A stretch of 64,000 nucleotides of DNA from NCBI GenBank assembly GCA_020846635.1, contig JADLDO010000047.1, forward strand, positions 186,001 to 250,000, in the 5' to 3' direction. Within the stretch, counting starts at the first letter, position 1; each line of letters starts with the position of its first letter. Below, one piece after another: positions 54,401-62,637 of this stretch. The notes beneath the pieces were generated by a model. The model worked only from the letters and a program-made list of their open reading frames with translations, did not search any database and was not told where the DNA came from. The translations under genes were made by a program, and so were the position numbers. This DNA is from Caldilineaceae bacterium. Lineage in GTDB: Bacteria > Chloroflexota > Anaerolineae > Caldilineales > Caldilineaceae.

Positions 54401-56137
54401 CGCCAACTCGGCACCCTCCAGCGCGACCATGCGCAGCAAGAGCCGCTGCATGCTCTTTTGCTGGAGGGGATCGAGCGCGTCATATTCGGCAGTGGCGCGC
54501 GTGCGCAGCGCGCCCGCCACGCCACCCAGCGCGTCATAATCGGCCGCGGTCATGGCGCGGTCGTCGGAGCGGCGCGCCAGGTAACGCAGATATAGCTCGC
54601 TCATGGTGAAAGAGAGCAGCGGCAGCGCGCCCGGCATCTGGACGACATCGTTGATAATGCGGTCAACCAGTTCGTCCGGCTCAAAAGTGAGCACGCGCGC
54701 CGCGGCGGGCTGCACAATGATCTCGCGCAGTTCATCTTGTGTCATGGACGTGACGACAAAGCGCCCCGCTGCCCACGGCTGTTTGAGCGGGCCACTGGCG
54801 AAGTGCGGCTCAAAGTCCGAGCGCACCGTCAGCACGATGTGCAAAGCAGGATCGGGGTTTGCGAGGAGTGCTGCCAACTGCTGCACGACCTGGGCGCGTG
54901 CCTGCTCGCCGGTGAGCGTGACCAACTCCTCGAATTGGTCGATGATCAGCAGCAAGCGTTTGCCGGGATATGCAGCCAGGGCACTTTGCACGTTGGCTAC
55001 AAGATCATTGGCACCAAGATCAAAAGTATCCGGCGTGTGATCTTGCGGCTCTTGCCCAAAGAGCGCAGCAAGGGCCTGCAAGGGCTTTGCGCCTGGACGG
55101 ATGGGGCCAAGAATCTGCCACTCGCCCGCCGGATCATCACTCTTTTGCTCCGGTGCATGGCGCAACTGCGGGATCAAGCCCGCCCTGACCAGGCTTGACT
55201 TGCCGCTTCCCGACACCCCTGTGACGACTGTGAATGGATGCGTCTCTACCACCGATGCCAACGCTTTGACAAGCTCATCACGACCAAAGAACAATGCCTG
55301 GTGTTCTTCGTTATAGGGCTCCAGGCCCCGATAGGGGTTGTTGGCGGGGGTGAGTGCGGGCGCAGGGGGCAAGTCGGGTTGGCGACCTGGCACCAGGAAG
55401 ATGTATTCGCCCTTGCCATGCCGGTGCAGGGGCCAAAGCCCCGGCGTTTGGCGCTGCTCCCCGGTGCTGGTTCCTGGGTCAAGTTGGTCACGGACATAGA
55501 GATAGAGTTCAGGCGCGGTGATCACGCCGTCGCCTTGCGGTGCGCCCTGGTCGGATGCGACCAAGAGATCGGCGCGGCCCGCAAGCGCATCAAAGAGCGC
55601 CAGGGCAAAGGGCGAATGGTTGCCATCGTCGGGGCGCGTACCCAGGCGCGAGAGCAGGTCTGCCGCAGTTTGGTCAAAGGCGGCAGAGGTGAGCACTTGC
55701 CAGGCCGGGTCGCGGATAAAGCGTTCATACCGTTCGCGATAGAGCGGGCGCGCTTTTAGTCTCAGTTGGCGAACTGCTGACCAGCGGAAGGCTCCGGCGA
55801 AGCAGCAATCGAGGATAAGCAGGAGATGGCGGCAGGGGAGCGCGTTGAGCCAGCCGTTTAATGCGGTCATGGCGACAAAGGTAGCGGGATCGTCGGCGTG
55901 CGCGTCCTGTGGCAGCAGGTATCCTGCCGGGCCATCGTCGCCGTCGTCGGCGACCCCATGCCCGGCGAAGTAGACGAGCAAGCGGTCGTCTGCCCCCAGG
56001 CTGGCGGGGAGTTCCTGCTCAAAGAGGGCTGCCAGGCGCGCCCGCGTGACCTGATCGACCAGGAGCTGCACCTGGTAGCCATGTTGCTCTGCCAGCAAGG
56101 CGGCTAGGCGCGTGGCATCGTTGACCGCGCTCTGCAA
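51476..56137 (-). CDS. Caspase-like protease fused to STAND NTPase, TM helix and WD40 repeats
   Basis: 1553 residues from the TTG at 56137. The caspase domain has His 60 (YFAGHGV) and Cys 112 (LDCCFAG). STAND NTPase: NPYRGLEPY lead, Walker A GVSGSGKSS at 307-315, Walker B LLLIIDQFEEL at 395-405. A membrane helix is at 715-735. From about 815 to 1530 come WD40 repeats, e.g. FSPDGRRVVALGD and FTPDGRYLLSASDDGTVRLW. The start is unresolved: the first caspase strand (AVVIGINDYGQG) lies upstream of 56137 in the same frame, but no ATG, GTG or TTG precedes it; an ATA at 56224 overlaps the patatin stop. WD40/STAND parts probably sense and switch the caspase. Last gene of a four-gene operon. Confidence 0.9.
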   Translation of the reverse strand: MQSAVNDATRLAALLAEQHGYQVQLLVDQVTRARLAALFEQELPASLGADDRLLVYFAGHGVADDGDDGPAGYLLPQDAHADDPATFVAMTALNGWLNALPCRHLLLILDCCFAGAFRWSAVRQLRLKARPLYRERYERFIRDPAWQVLTSAAFDQTAADLLSRLGTRPDDGNHSPFALALFDALAGRADLLVASDQGAPQGDGVITAPELYLYVRDQLDPGTSTGEQRQTPGLWPLHRHGKGEYIFLVPGRQPDLPPAPALTPANNPYRGLEPYNEEHQALFFGRDELVKALASVVETHPFTVVTGVSGSGKSSLVRAGLIPQLRHAPEQKSDDPAGEWQILGPIRPGAKPLQALAALFGQEPQDHTPDTFDLGANDLVANVQSALAAYPGKRLLLIIDQFEELVTLTGEQARAQVVQQLAALLANPDPALHIVLTVRSDFEPHFASGPLKQPWAAGRFVVTSMTQDELREIIVQPAAARVLTFEPDELVDRIINDVVQMPGALPLLSFTMSELYLRYLARRSDDRAMTAADYDALGGVAGALRTRATAEYDALDPLQQKSMQRLLLRMVALEGAELARRRVSRDELDYATPGENERVNEVIQRLTAARLLVTGQDESGKPYVEPAHDALIQAWDKLWSWVHAEQEQLLLQRRLTPAAMDWVRGGRAIGLLWDNDPRLRQADAARSAPESWLNRVESEFVAASVQRRQLNQRRLISSLVAAVIIFAFLAGFAFIQRNNAIDQSNARATQEAIAITQRNEAERQSAISRSRELAVVAQTQLDVDPERAILVALEANTITRTFESEDVLRRAIRSSALRATFGDEQTELLSADISADRLMLSGIHTSSAFLQLLDLATRQPLAEFNDAQAAYLYDARFSPDGRRVVALGDDAFVRVWDVESGALLLKAPGHSATWSPDGTAIATAGDNLAADVWDVEAGQLRATVGERDEGIYEQIHFSPDGQRLVTTYGYLAAGATTRAYRAKVWELATGEMVTEFAINRDVSFSPDGLLLAHGDGSTAMLRDGLTYAEIQPVTSQNLQTVLYQRFSPTGHYLVTGSTDSTIRIWQIDTEITRIILVRVTDQTNLDTGAELAEFSPDERTLVTVSGPEMRLWDIQSGDLLATLRHGERRVHSVRFTPDGRYLLSASDDGTVRLWSARLGEEWLMVPGNTAHFSPDSAQMAVAMDHRVQLWDLATQLPVPLLFERDAGENDAPIRETFFSPNGERLYAVDDAAVTWWDRVSGQPVGALQVISGTLMAVALSPNEQTVATVTHVDRETEDIFDPNRDLFLVDLWAAANGTTTVALQDLPNFRTVDNIAFSADGTALLVSGPTSITEAGGNRLVRVWDVATGALRYGLDFPRATRAQFSSDGEQLVTVNQDEIALWRAADGSNLAHIPAGAVPLSAETMSFSADGRRMIVPDGFSSTARLWDLEAQQSLFSLNGHSARIAQLQLTPDGNLILTISPGDRSIRLWDGTNGTQLTLLPQWADHAELSADGRYLLAAENGSVGLHPARFDDLLALARSRVTRSLSCEEARDFLHSEDECTVVAPPPARS

Positions 56138-56220
56138 GCGCGCAATGCCTTGACCGTAGTCGTTGATGCCGATGACAACCGCTACGCTTTGTCTGAATTT
56201 GGGTTCGTCTGGTGATGTCG

Positions 56221-57420
56221 CTATGGTTCTAAGATCCGTGTGGCAATATCGTCGGCAATGCGGCTGGCTTGACCGGCTGGCGCGCTCTCCGGCTGCGCGC
56301 CAATGGGCTGTGGCGGGTTGCTGAAATAGCGCTTCATGGCTTGACGCCCCGATTCGACTAGCGTGTTGCGATCCACGTCGCTCAGATCAAATTCGGTCAC
56401 GCCATAGCCACCGGCGGGCAACTTGGCGACGAGGTGACGGAATTCGTCGATGACCATTTTGTCATGGGCTGTGGTCATTGTGTTGACCAGGCGCAGAATC
56501 CGCTGCACGGTGCGTAGCTCGTAGGGATCAATATCGACATTGACCAGGGCAAGTTCCGGCCTGGTGCGCTGCACCATTTGTGTATCGTCGATGAGCAAAC
56601 CCAGGATTGCATTGTCCTGCTTTGGCCCCATCAGCCGTGTCACCTGGGGCGCATCGGAAATAAAGAGTTCGATGGGGAAATTGGAGAGAATCCCGCCATC
56701 GACAATGGCATGATCTTTGACATCGCGCCCTTGATAGGTTCCCCACGCGCCATCCCAGATGACCTCATTCCAGACCAGTGGAATACTCATCGACATGCGT
56801 ACCGCCCAGACCAGCGGAAGTTTGGGCGCGGTGCGATGGTTGAGCACCAGCAGTTGGTTGGCGTGCGTATCGGAGGCAATCAGCGAAAGATCGGTCTGCG
56901 TGGCGGCATAGAATTCGGCCAGCGTCATTTTGCTAAAGCTGCGCGGCTGGCCCTGATATTGGCCTGTGTCCAGCTTGTCCTGCATCCACTTGAGAAAGCG
57001 GTCGGCAGAGTACCAACCGCCGCGCTCGACAAAGGCAAAGAAGTTGCGGAAGCGCTTATCCGTTCCCAACGTGTTGGTCAGCACGTCGCCCAACTTGTCT
57101 TCCACTGCCTTTGGAATAAAGGCGAAATCGATGTTACGAAAGACAGCGCGAATGGCGCTGTTCTCGAGCGCTGCCTTATCAAAAGGCGCGGGTTCGCCCA
57201 TGAAACCGGCAAAGACGGGCTTGCCATTCTCCCGTTCGGCGAGCACATCGAGCAGTTCCTTTGCGCTGTATCCTGCCGCCAACAGCGCAGCCGTGATCGC
57301 GCCCGCCGACGTGCCTAACAGCCGCCCAAAGGTGTGACCTTCGGCACTAAAGACCTCATAAGCGCCGACGAGTACGATGCCTTTGGCCCCGCCGCCTTCG
57401 AAAACAAGATCGTATTTCAT
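56221..57420 (-). CDS. Patatin-like phospholipase
   Basis: 399 residues. Patatin motifs are complete: GGGAKG at 9-14, GTSAG with nucleophile Ser 38, and DGG with Asp 241 (VDGGILSN). The Ser-Asp dyad cleaves acyl chains of membrane lipids. No signal peptide or membrane helix. A C-terminal Pro/Ala-rich tail leads to the stop, which is shared with the start region of the caspase-STAND gene. It follows the caspase gene by 46 bases. Patatins are frequent effectors in bacterial anti-phage and cell-death systems, which the neighbours support. Confidence 0.93.
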   Translation of the reverse strand: MKYDLVFEGGGAKGIVLVGAYEVFSAEGHTFGRLLGTSAGAITAALLAAGYSAKELLDVLAERENGKPVFAGFMGEPAPFDKAALENSAIRAVFRNIDFAFIPKAVEDKLGDVLTNTLGTDKRFRNFFAFVERGGWYSADRFLKWMQDKLDTGQYQGQPRSFSKMTLAEFYAATQTDLSLIASDTHANQLLVLNHRTAPKLPLVWAVRMSMSIPLVWNEVIWDGAWGTYQGRDVKDHAIVDGGILSNFPIELFISDAPQVTRLMGPKQDNAILGLLIDDTQMVQRTRPELALVNVDIDPYELRTVQRILRLVNTMTTAHDKMVIDEFRHLVAKLPAGGYGVTEFDLSDVDRNTLVESGRQAMKRYFSNPPQPIGAQPESAPAGQASRIADDIATRILEP

Positions 57421-57466
57421 GTTTAGGTTCCTTTGCTATCATGCTCACGCGGTTCCATTCATACGA

Positions 57467-59512
57467 TTACGCTTTTACCTGCAATTCGACTTGGGCTACA
57501 GTCCAGGAAGGGATTTGCGGACCGCTTGTCAAGCGAATGGCGCGGGTTGTGGTCTCCTCGGCGGTAACGGCTGCCAGCAGTTGTTCCAACGGGTCGCTGA
57601 TCAGCGAGCGTTTCTGTGTATCATGCGTTGTTGGTTGATCCAGCGCAGGCAATTCGAGCCACCGGAAGGTGGTTGTCGCCTGTGTGGCAAAGACTTTGAG
57701 CGTGTCTAGGCTTTCGCTGGAGCCGTCGGGCAGATAGGCTTCAAATTCCAATTCGATGGTTTTCTCTGGATCGAGCGGCTCAAAGTCGGCGGATTCGGCT
57801 GGATAGATCTGCGTAACCGACCAATCGGAGGCAAGGTCGAGTACGGTGATATTGAGGATGCGGCGCGGGTCGTTGGCAGCACCCGCGGGCTGGGTATTTT
57901 TGATGACCATTTTGACCTGGTCGCCGGGCCGAAAGAGGGGCGCGCCGCCCGTACCATTCGCTGTGCTATTGGCAACCGCAGCCAACTTCACTTCCAACTT
58001 CTGTGCCCCCTGCAAGTCGGGGGGCGCGAGATCGCGCACGCTCTGGTACTTGGCGAGATGAACCAACCGCTGCACAAGACGATCCACTGCGTTTGGTTCA
58101 TCGATGCCGATGGCAGGGCGCAGATTGGGGATCGGCGTCCCTGCCGGGTCCCACACGTCAAAGGCTCTCGCCGCAGTCAGCGCCACTTGAAAATCACTCT
58201 GATTGTCCGTGGCAACGGTGACAAAGCCTTTGCCTTGCGTGGCGATGGCGGTTTCGAGCTGCTGCCGGAGTGTGTCATCGTCCACGATGAGGGCGACATG
58301 GCGCTGCATGCGTAGATTGGCGCTGTGGAGCAAAAGCGCCTGCGCCCCTGCTTCCAGTGCAACCTGGTCATTGCGCTCCAAGATCTTCGCCCACGCATCA
58401 GTCGCATTGACCTGAGTCACTTCTACCAGGGCGATGCGCTCTGCATCACGGCTGAAATCAACCGTACCATGTGCAAAGATGGCAAATTGCACGCCTGCGT
58501 CGATGCCGTGTGCTTCACCGGCGTTCAGCCGCACACGGTTGCCTGCGCTATCGACCTGGAGGAGGGGAACGGCATAGTGCGGCGGGATGCGCTCGCTGCC
58601 AAAGACTCGCAGGTCGCCTTCGCCCTGCAAGAGGGGTGTTTGCTGTTCAAATTGGCCGTGTACCTTTGCTAGAATACGGTCATGCACCATCTTATAGGTG
58701 AAGTTTGGCCCCGCCTGGCGCAATGTGTCCAGCATCCAGTAGGTGAGCGCGCCGTTGCTTTCGCGCCCGTTGAAGGGATATTCAAAGGATGATTCGCTGG
58801 CGCGGCAGGCGGCAAAGAAGGTATAGCCTTTGGGTTCCAGCAGCCAGCCGCTGGCGGATTTGGCCCCGCGTGTGCGTCCGGCAGGGTCACCGGTCCAGGC
58901 TGCCGCCAACTCTGCGGGTGATGCCACCAGGCTCTCACCGGGACGGACAGTGGTATCGACTGTGGAGATGCCGCGCTTGACCGCTCCGCCGCGCCCGCGA
59001 GTGCTGCCACCGGAATGGCAGCAGTCAAAGACCACTGTGACGCGCAGTTGCTTCTTCATCATCTCTTGGATTAAGTAGTACAACTCCACGTCGCGCAGAT
59101 AACGTGACTGTGGGCTGCCAATGTCCAGGGGAACCAACGCTTCGTCCACGCCTGTTTCGCTCTTGAGGTCGGGATAGAGGGTCGTGGCGCGCCCGCCGTG
59201 GCCCGAATAGTGGATATAGAGCTGGTCGCCGGGCTCTGCCTTTGCGGTCAGTTCTTTGAATTTGGCGACGATGTTTTCATAGGTCGGCCATTGCTCAGCG
59301 GGTTCAGGGGGAGCCGCCCCCCGGTTGTCGCTGGAGGTGAGCATGAGCAGATGGTCGTGTGGCAGGTTGAGGCGCGCCGGGTCGGTCAGGTATGTCTCGA
59401 CGTGGCGAATGTCGCGCACGCAGCCACCCAGGCTTGGGTAGAAACTGCCATCGGGCAAGGTATGTCCGAAGTAGAAATCAATCCCGATCAACAGGGCATA
59501 GATCTCGCTCAT
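57467..59512 (-). CDS. Caspase-like (C14/metacaspase-type) protease with C-terminal domains
   Basis: 681 residues. Caspase domain at about 1-300: ALLIGIDFY first strand, His 105 in YSGHGGR, Cys 165 in FDCCHSGG. Middle region 305-480 is beta-rich. Residues about 530-610 resemble the DUF4384-type domain (FRPGDQVKMVI, then a wide strand set) seen in other caspase proteins. No membrane segment. The start overlaps the muramidase stop as ATGA, so expression is coupled. Substrate unknown; caspase-like proteases of bacteria usually cut after Arg or Lys and can trigger cell death. Confidence 0.92.
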   Translation of the reverse strand: MSEIYALLIGIDFYFGHTLPDGSFYPSLGGCVRDIRHVETYLTDPARLNLPHDHLLMLTSSDNRGAAPPEPAEQWPTYENIVAKFKELTAKAEPGDQLYIHYSGHGGRATTLYPDLKSETGVDEALVPLDIGSPQSRYLRDVELYYLIQEMMKKQLRVTVVFDCCHSGGSTRGRGGAVKRGISTVDTTVRPGESLVASPAELAAAWTGDPAGRTRGAKSASGWLLEPKGYTFFAACRASESSFEYPFNGRESNGALTYWMLDTLRQAGPNFTYKMVHDRILAKVHGQFEQQTPLLQGEGDLRVFGSERIPPHYAVPLLQVDSAGNRVRLNAGEAHGIDAGVQFAIFAHGTVDFSRDAERIALVEVTQVNATDAWAKILERNDQVALEAGAQALLLHSANLRMQRHVALIVDDDTLRQQLETAIATQGKGFVTVATDNQSDFQVALTAARAFDVWDPAGTPIPNLRPAIGIDEPNAVDRLVQRLVHLAKYQSVRDLAPPDLQGAQKLEVKLAAVANSTANGTGGAPLFRPGDQVKMVIKNTQPAGAANDPRRILNITVLDLASDWSVTQIYPAESADFEPLDPEKTIELEFEAYLPDGSSESLDTLKVFATQATTTFRWLELPALDQPTTHDTQKRSLISDPLEQLLAAVTAEETTTRAIRLTSGPQIPSWTVAQVELQVKA

Positions 59513-61326
59513 GAGGATCGCTTTGGCATTGGCTCGCGCGGGCGTGATGGATTGGCTTGGGTGTCGATCAACGCTTTGATGCGTTCAATGGCATCATCGG
59601 TTGCGCTGTTGATCTCTTGATGCACATCCGCTTGTGGATCGAGATGCACAAGACGCGCCCAATAGGAGTTGTAGATCAACCCCAGCCAAGAGTGAAAGGA
59701 TAGACTTCGCTCGAGTGCCTGGAGCGGGCGGCTGAAGACATAGCCAAGCAGCGCAATGGCGCTCAGCGCACCAAAGACAAGAACGGCGCTTGTGCGATCG
59801 GTGAAGATCGCCAGGCCTGCCGCCAGCAGAAAGGAGCCTGCGCCTACGGCGAAAAGGGTGTATATCATCCAGACGGTGGCCCAATAGGGGCGCTGGAAAT
59901 CCTGTAGAATCTGCTGGAACATCAATTCGTTGTTGGCAAAGCCGCTGGCAATATGCTTGCGCCAAGCCGCCAGCAGTTCTGGATCGCCGCCGAAAATTGC
60001 CGGTGTGCTGGGGAGTGTCTCCGGCAAAGAGGGGTGGGCTGGGGCCTCGGCGCTCTCTGGCGCGGCAGTGCCGGTGAGTTGGCGATAGGCATCGAAGTAG
60101 CGTTGCATCCGTGGTGCGTAGGTTTCTTCCTGTCCCCGTCCATTGTAAGTGCGGGCGAAGGTCAGAAAATCAGCGCGGCGTACAGCTTCTTCCAGGTGGT
60201 TGACCTCGATAAAGCGAAAGAGCGCGGCCAGTTGGTTGCGAACATCGGCCTGGAAAGCCTCGAACATGGCACGCACTGTGCCATAGCCTATGGTAGTATG
60301 GTTAAAGCCCATGATCTGGGCCGCGCCCATGCTGATTGAAAGCATCGCCGCCCTCTCGTCAAGCCTGCGCGCAAACTCAAAAACCTGCCACTCGTTGGCC
60401 TGGCTGGTGTGACAGGGGAGCCATTCGCCATTTGGGTCGGGACGCCAGCGATGCTGGTTGCCGTCCGCAGAGCCGGTGAAGTGATGGTCGAACAGGTCGT
60501 GATGATCGCTGCCCCAATAGTGCAGGAAGATGTGATTCTCAAAGCGGATGATCATGCGGTCGCCTTCGAAGGCGCGCCCCGATGATTCAACCCCCAGAAT
60601 GGCGACAGCCACCGCGGGGTCTAGCGCGAGGCGTGAACACTCGGTCGCAATCAGCCCGCCGTACTGGTTCCATGTCGTGGCCGCGCCAATCATATGCGGC
60701 GTGGCGTCTGTGGGCAGCGATAGAGGCGTTGCGGGCGCAAGGGAGCCGGTGAAGGCAGTGGCAGTTGTGGTGGTGTTGTCCTCTGAAAGACCGGGTGGAG
60801 GATCGGGGCTGACCAATGTGGCATAAACCCAGCCGATCTGCCCTCCGGCTGTGGCGAAAAGCCATTCGCCTTCGTCGCTCAGAACGGTCAACTCGCTGCC
60901 CACGGGCAAGGCGGCAAGTATAGCCTGTTCGCGGCTTGGCCCGGCGCGCAGGTTTAGACCCTCGGCAGTGTTGACATAGGCACGCTTGCCGCTACGCTGC
61001 AACTGGCGGAGAAGGCTCTGGTGGATACCCTCGCGTTCGGCCTCGGACAATTGCGGAAGTTCGCTCGGCGGCTGCCCGCGGTAACGCCCGCTGCGGTCGG
61101 CGGCAAGCTGGTTGATGTCCAGCCCGGCGCGCGCCAGCAGCCCTTGATAATCGCCGCCGTCTAAGGTGTTGGCAGCATCAAAAAAGGCGTCGATCAACTG
61201 CTGGTTGGTGTAGACAAGGGGCAGCGTATTGGGTGCCGGGGCAGTTTCGACTTCAGGGATGGTTGCAGCCTCGATTGCATCCCCAATTGCATTCCTGAGG
61301 GAAGTGCCGGTCATGGTTTCTGGCAT
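59509..61326 (-). CDS. N-acetylmuramidase-type protein with SH3b and two-TM segment
   Basis: 605 residues. 42-112: a helical module also present in the 1476-residue GH/M23 protein. 115-172: SH3b (LNLRAGPSREQAIL). 215-412: N-acetylmuramidase (DUF3380) fold with likely catalytic Glu 247 in ILGVESSG and the SISMGAAQIMGFNH segment. 483-509 and 512-533: two membrane helices forming a hairpin. 540-590: a helical end (SWLGLIYNSYWARLV). There is no N-terminal signal peptide, so the muramidase domain would face the cytoplasm unless flipped. AAGGAAC lies before the ATG at 61326. First gene of the caspase operon, overlapping the next by ATGA. Confidence 0.82.
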   Translation of the reverse strand: MPETMTGTSLRNAIGDAIEAATIPEVETAPAPNTLPLVYTNQQLIDAFFDAANTLDGGDYQGLLARAGLDINQLAADRSGRYRGQPPSELPQLSEAEREGIHQSLLRQLQRSGKRAYVNTAEGLNLRAGPSREQAILAALPVGSELTVLSDEGEWLFATAGGQIGWVYATLVSPDPPPGLSEDNTTTTATAFTGSLAPATPLSLPTDATPHMIGAATTWNQYGGLIATECSRLALDPAVAVAILGVESSGRAFEGDRMIIRFENHIFLHYWGSDHHDLFDHHFTGSADGNQHRWRPDPNGEWLPCHTSQANEWQVFEFARRLDERAAMLSISMGAAQIMGFNHTTIGYGTVRAMFEAFQADVRNQLAALFRFIEVNHLEEAVRRADFLTFARTYNGRGQEETYAPRMQRYFDAYRQLTGTAAPESAEAPAHPSLPETLPSTPAIFGGDPELLAAWRKHIASGFANNELMFQQILQDFQRPYWATVWMIYTLFAVGAGSFLLAAGLAIFTDRTSAVLVFGALSAIALLGYVFSRPLQALERSLSFHSWLGLIYNSYWARLVHLDPQADVHQEINSATDDAIERIKALIDTQANPSRPREPMPKRSS

Positions 61327-61624
61327 CGTGAGTTCCTTGCTCGTTCTTTCTTCCAACGAACCGCAAGCCAACGAACCGTAAGTCGTCAAGTCACGAACAG
61401 ATCAGCGAGTGTTCTCGCATAAGCGCCAGGGTGAGGGATCCAAGTATGGTGCGGAGCATGGTGAGTGTAAATCTTTATACCTTATCCCCGGATTCGGCAC
61501 AAGTCGGCTGAAAATACCCAGGGCGAGTGGAACTTATGACGCACAATGTTCGTACTGACTTGTGCGCCCCGCGGACAGAGAGCGCGGGGTAAGAGCCCAC
61601 GCCAAACCAACGGAAGGTAGATAG
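61327..61624. other. Divergent intergenic region between the caspase operon and the ABC exporter
   Basis: 298 bases; promoters for both sides must lie here. An ACGGAAGG site precedes the ABC gene and AAGGAAC the muramidase gene. I see no clear -35/-10 pair, no hairpin longer than 7 bp and no gene. Confidence 0.4.
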
Positions 61625-62626
61625 ATGGAATTCCTTGTACAAACCCAGAACCTGAGCAAATCTTATCCGCGCGCTGATGGCGGCACAGTGGACGCGGTCA
61701 AGAATGTCAATCTGGAGATTTATAAGGGGGAGATTTTCTCGCTGTTGGGGCCGAATGGCGCGGGGAAGACTACGATGATTGCCATGATCAGCGGTCTCAT
61801 TCCTCCTACGACGGGGGATGCGATCATCGGCGGCTATTCGATTACCAAGCAACCCCTCAAAGCCAAGCAGTTGATCGGCTACATTCCGCAGGAAATTGCG
61901 CTCTATCCAGAGTTGAACGCGCGCCAAAATCTGCGCTTTTTCGGCCAGTTGTATGGCTTGCGGGGCAAGGAGTTAGATCAGCGTGTGGATGAGGTGCTGG
62001 AATTGATCGACCTCACGGATCGCCAGAAGGATCGGGTGGAGAACTTTTCGGGCGGGATGAAGCGGCGCGTCAATATTGGCGCGGGCTTGCTGCACAAACC
62101 GCAGTTGATCTATATGGACGAGCCTACCGTGGGCATTGATCCGCAGAGCCGCCGCCGGATATTGGATACGGTTAAGTTATTGCGTGATGAGCAAGGCGCG
62201 ACGATCCTCTATACCACGCACCTGATGGAGGAAGCTCAAGAACTGAGCGACCGTGTGGGGATTATGGATCATGGCGAAATTATCGCGTTGGGGACGCAGG
62301 ATGAATTGACGCAGCGTGTGGGCGAGGATGACCGGCTGGAATTCCAGATTGGCGCGCAAGCCGTTTCGGATGCGTTGATGGCGCGCTTGCAACATGAGGT
62401 GGCGACGGTGACGCGCGTTCTGTATACGCCACCGGAAGCGGTCAACGGGAGCGACCAGAGCACGCCTGCCCATCTGACGATCTTTGCGGGCCGCGGGCGT
62501 ACAGCGCTGCCTGGACTCATTCATGGTTTGAGCGAGGCGGGGGTTGAGATTCAGGCGGTGGAAGTGCGCGAGCCTGACCTTGAAGCGGTCTTTCTGGCGC
62601 TCACCGGCCGCGCCTTGCGCGATTGA
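61625..62626 (+). CDS. ABC transporter ATP-binding protein (ABC-2/DrrA type)
   Basis: 333 residues. Walker A LGPNGAGKTT near residue 41-50, Q-loop IPQEIALYPEL, signature FSGGMKRR, Walker B LIYMDEPTVGIDP and switch His in YTTHLMEEA. A C-terminal 90-residue extension of the DrrA type follows (EVREPDLEAVFLALTGR). It powers the permease encoded 11 bases downstream, likely exporting a drug, lipid or polymer. Confidence 0.95.
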   Translation: MEFLVQTQNLSKSYPRADGGTVDAVKNVNLEIYKGEIFSLLGPNGAGKTTMIAMISGLIPPTTGDAIIGGYSITKQPLKAKQLIGYIPQEIALYPELNARQNLRFFGQLYGLRGKELDQRVDEVLELIDLTDRQKDRVENFSGGMKRRVNIGAGLLHKPQLIYMDEPTVGIDPQSRRRILDTVKLLRDEQGATILYTTHLMEEAQELSDRVGIMDHGEIIALGTQDELTQRVGEDDRLEFQIGAQAVSDALMARLQHEVATVTRVLYTPPEAVNGSDQSTPAHLTIFAGRGRTALPGLIHGLSEAGVEIQAVEVREPDLEAVFLALTGRALRD

Positions 62627-62637
62627 TGGGAACTGCC

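Noticed and set aside
53846..54595. 249-codon plus-strand frame
   Set aside because: Antisense to the STAND-NTPase part of the caspase gene, no motifs, no start signals.
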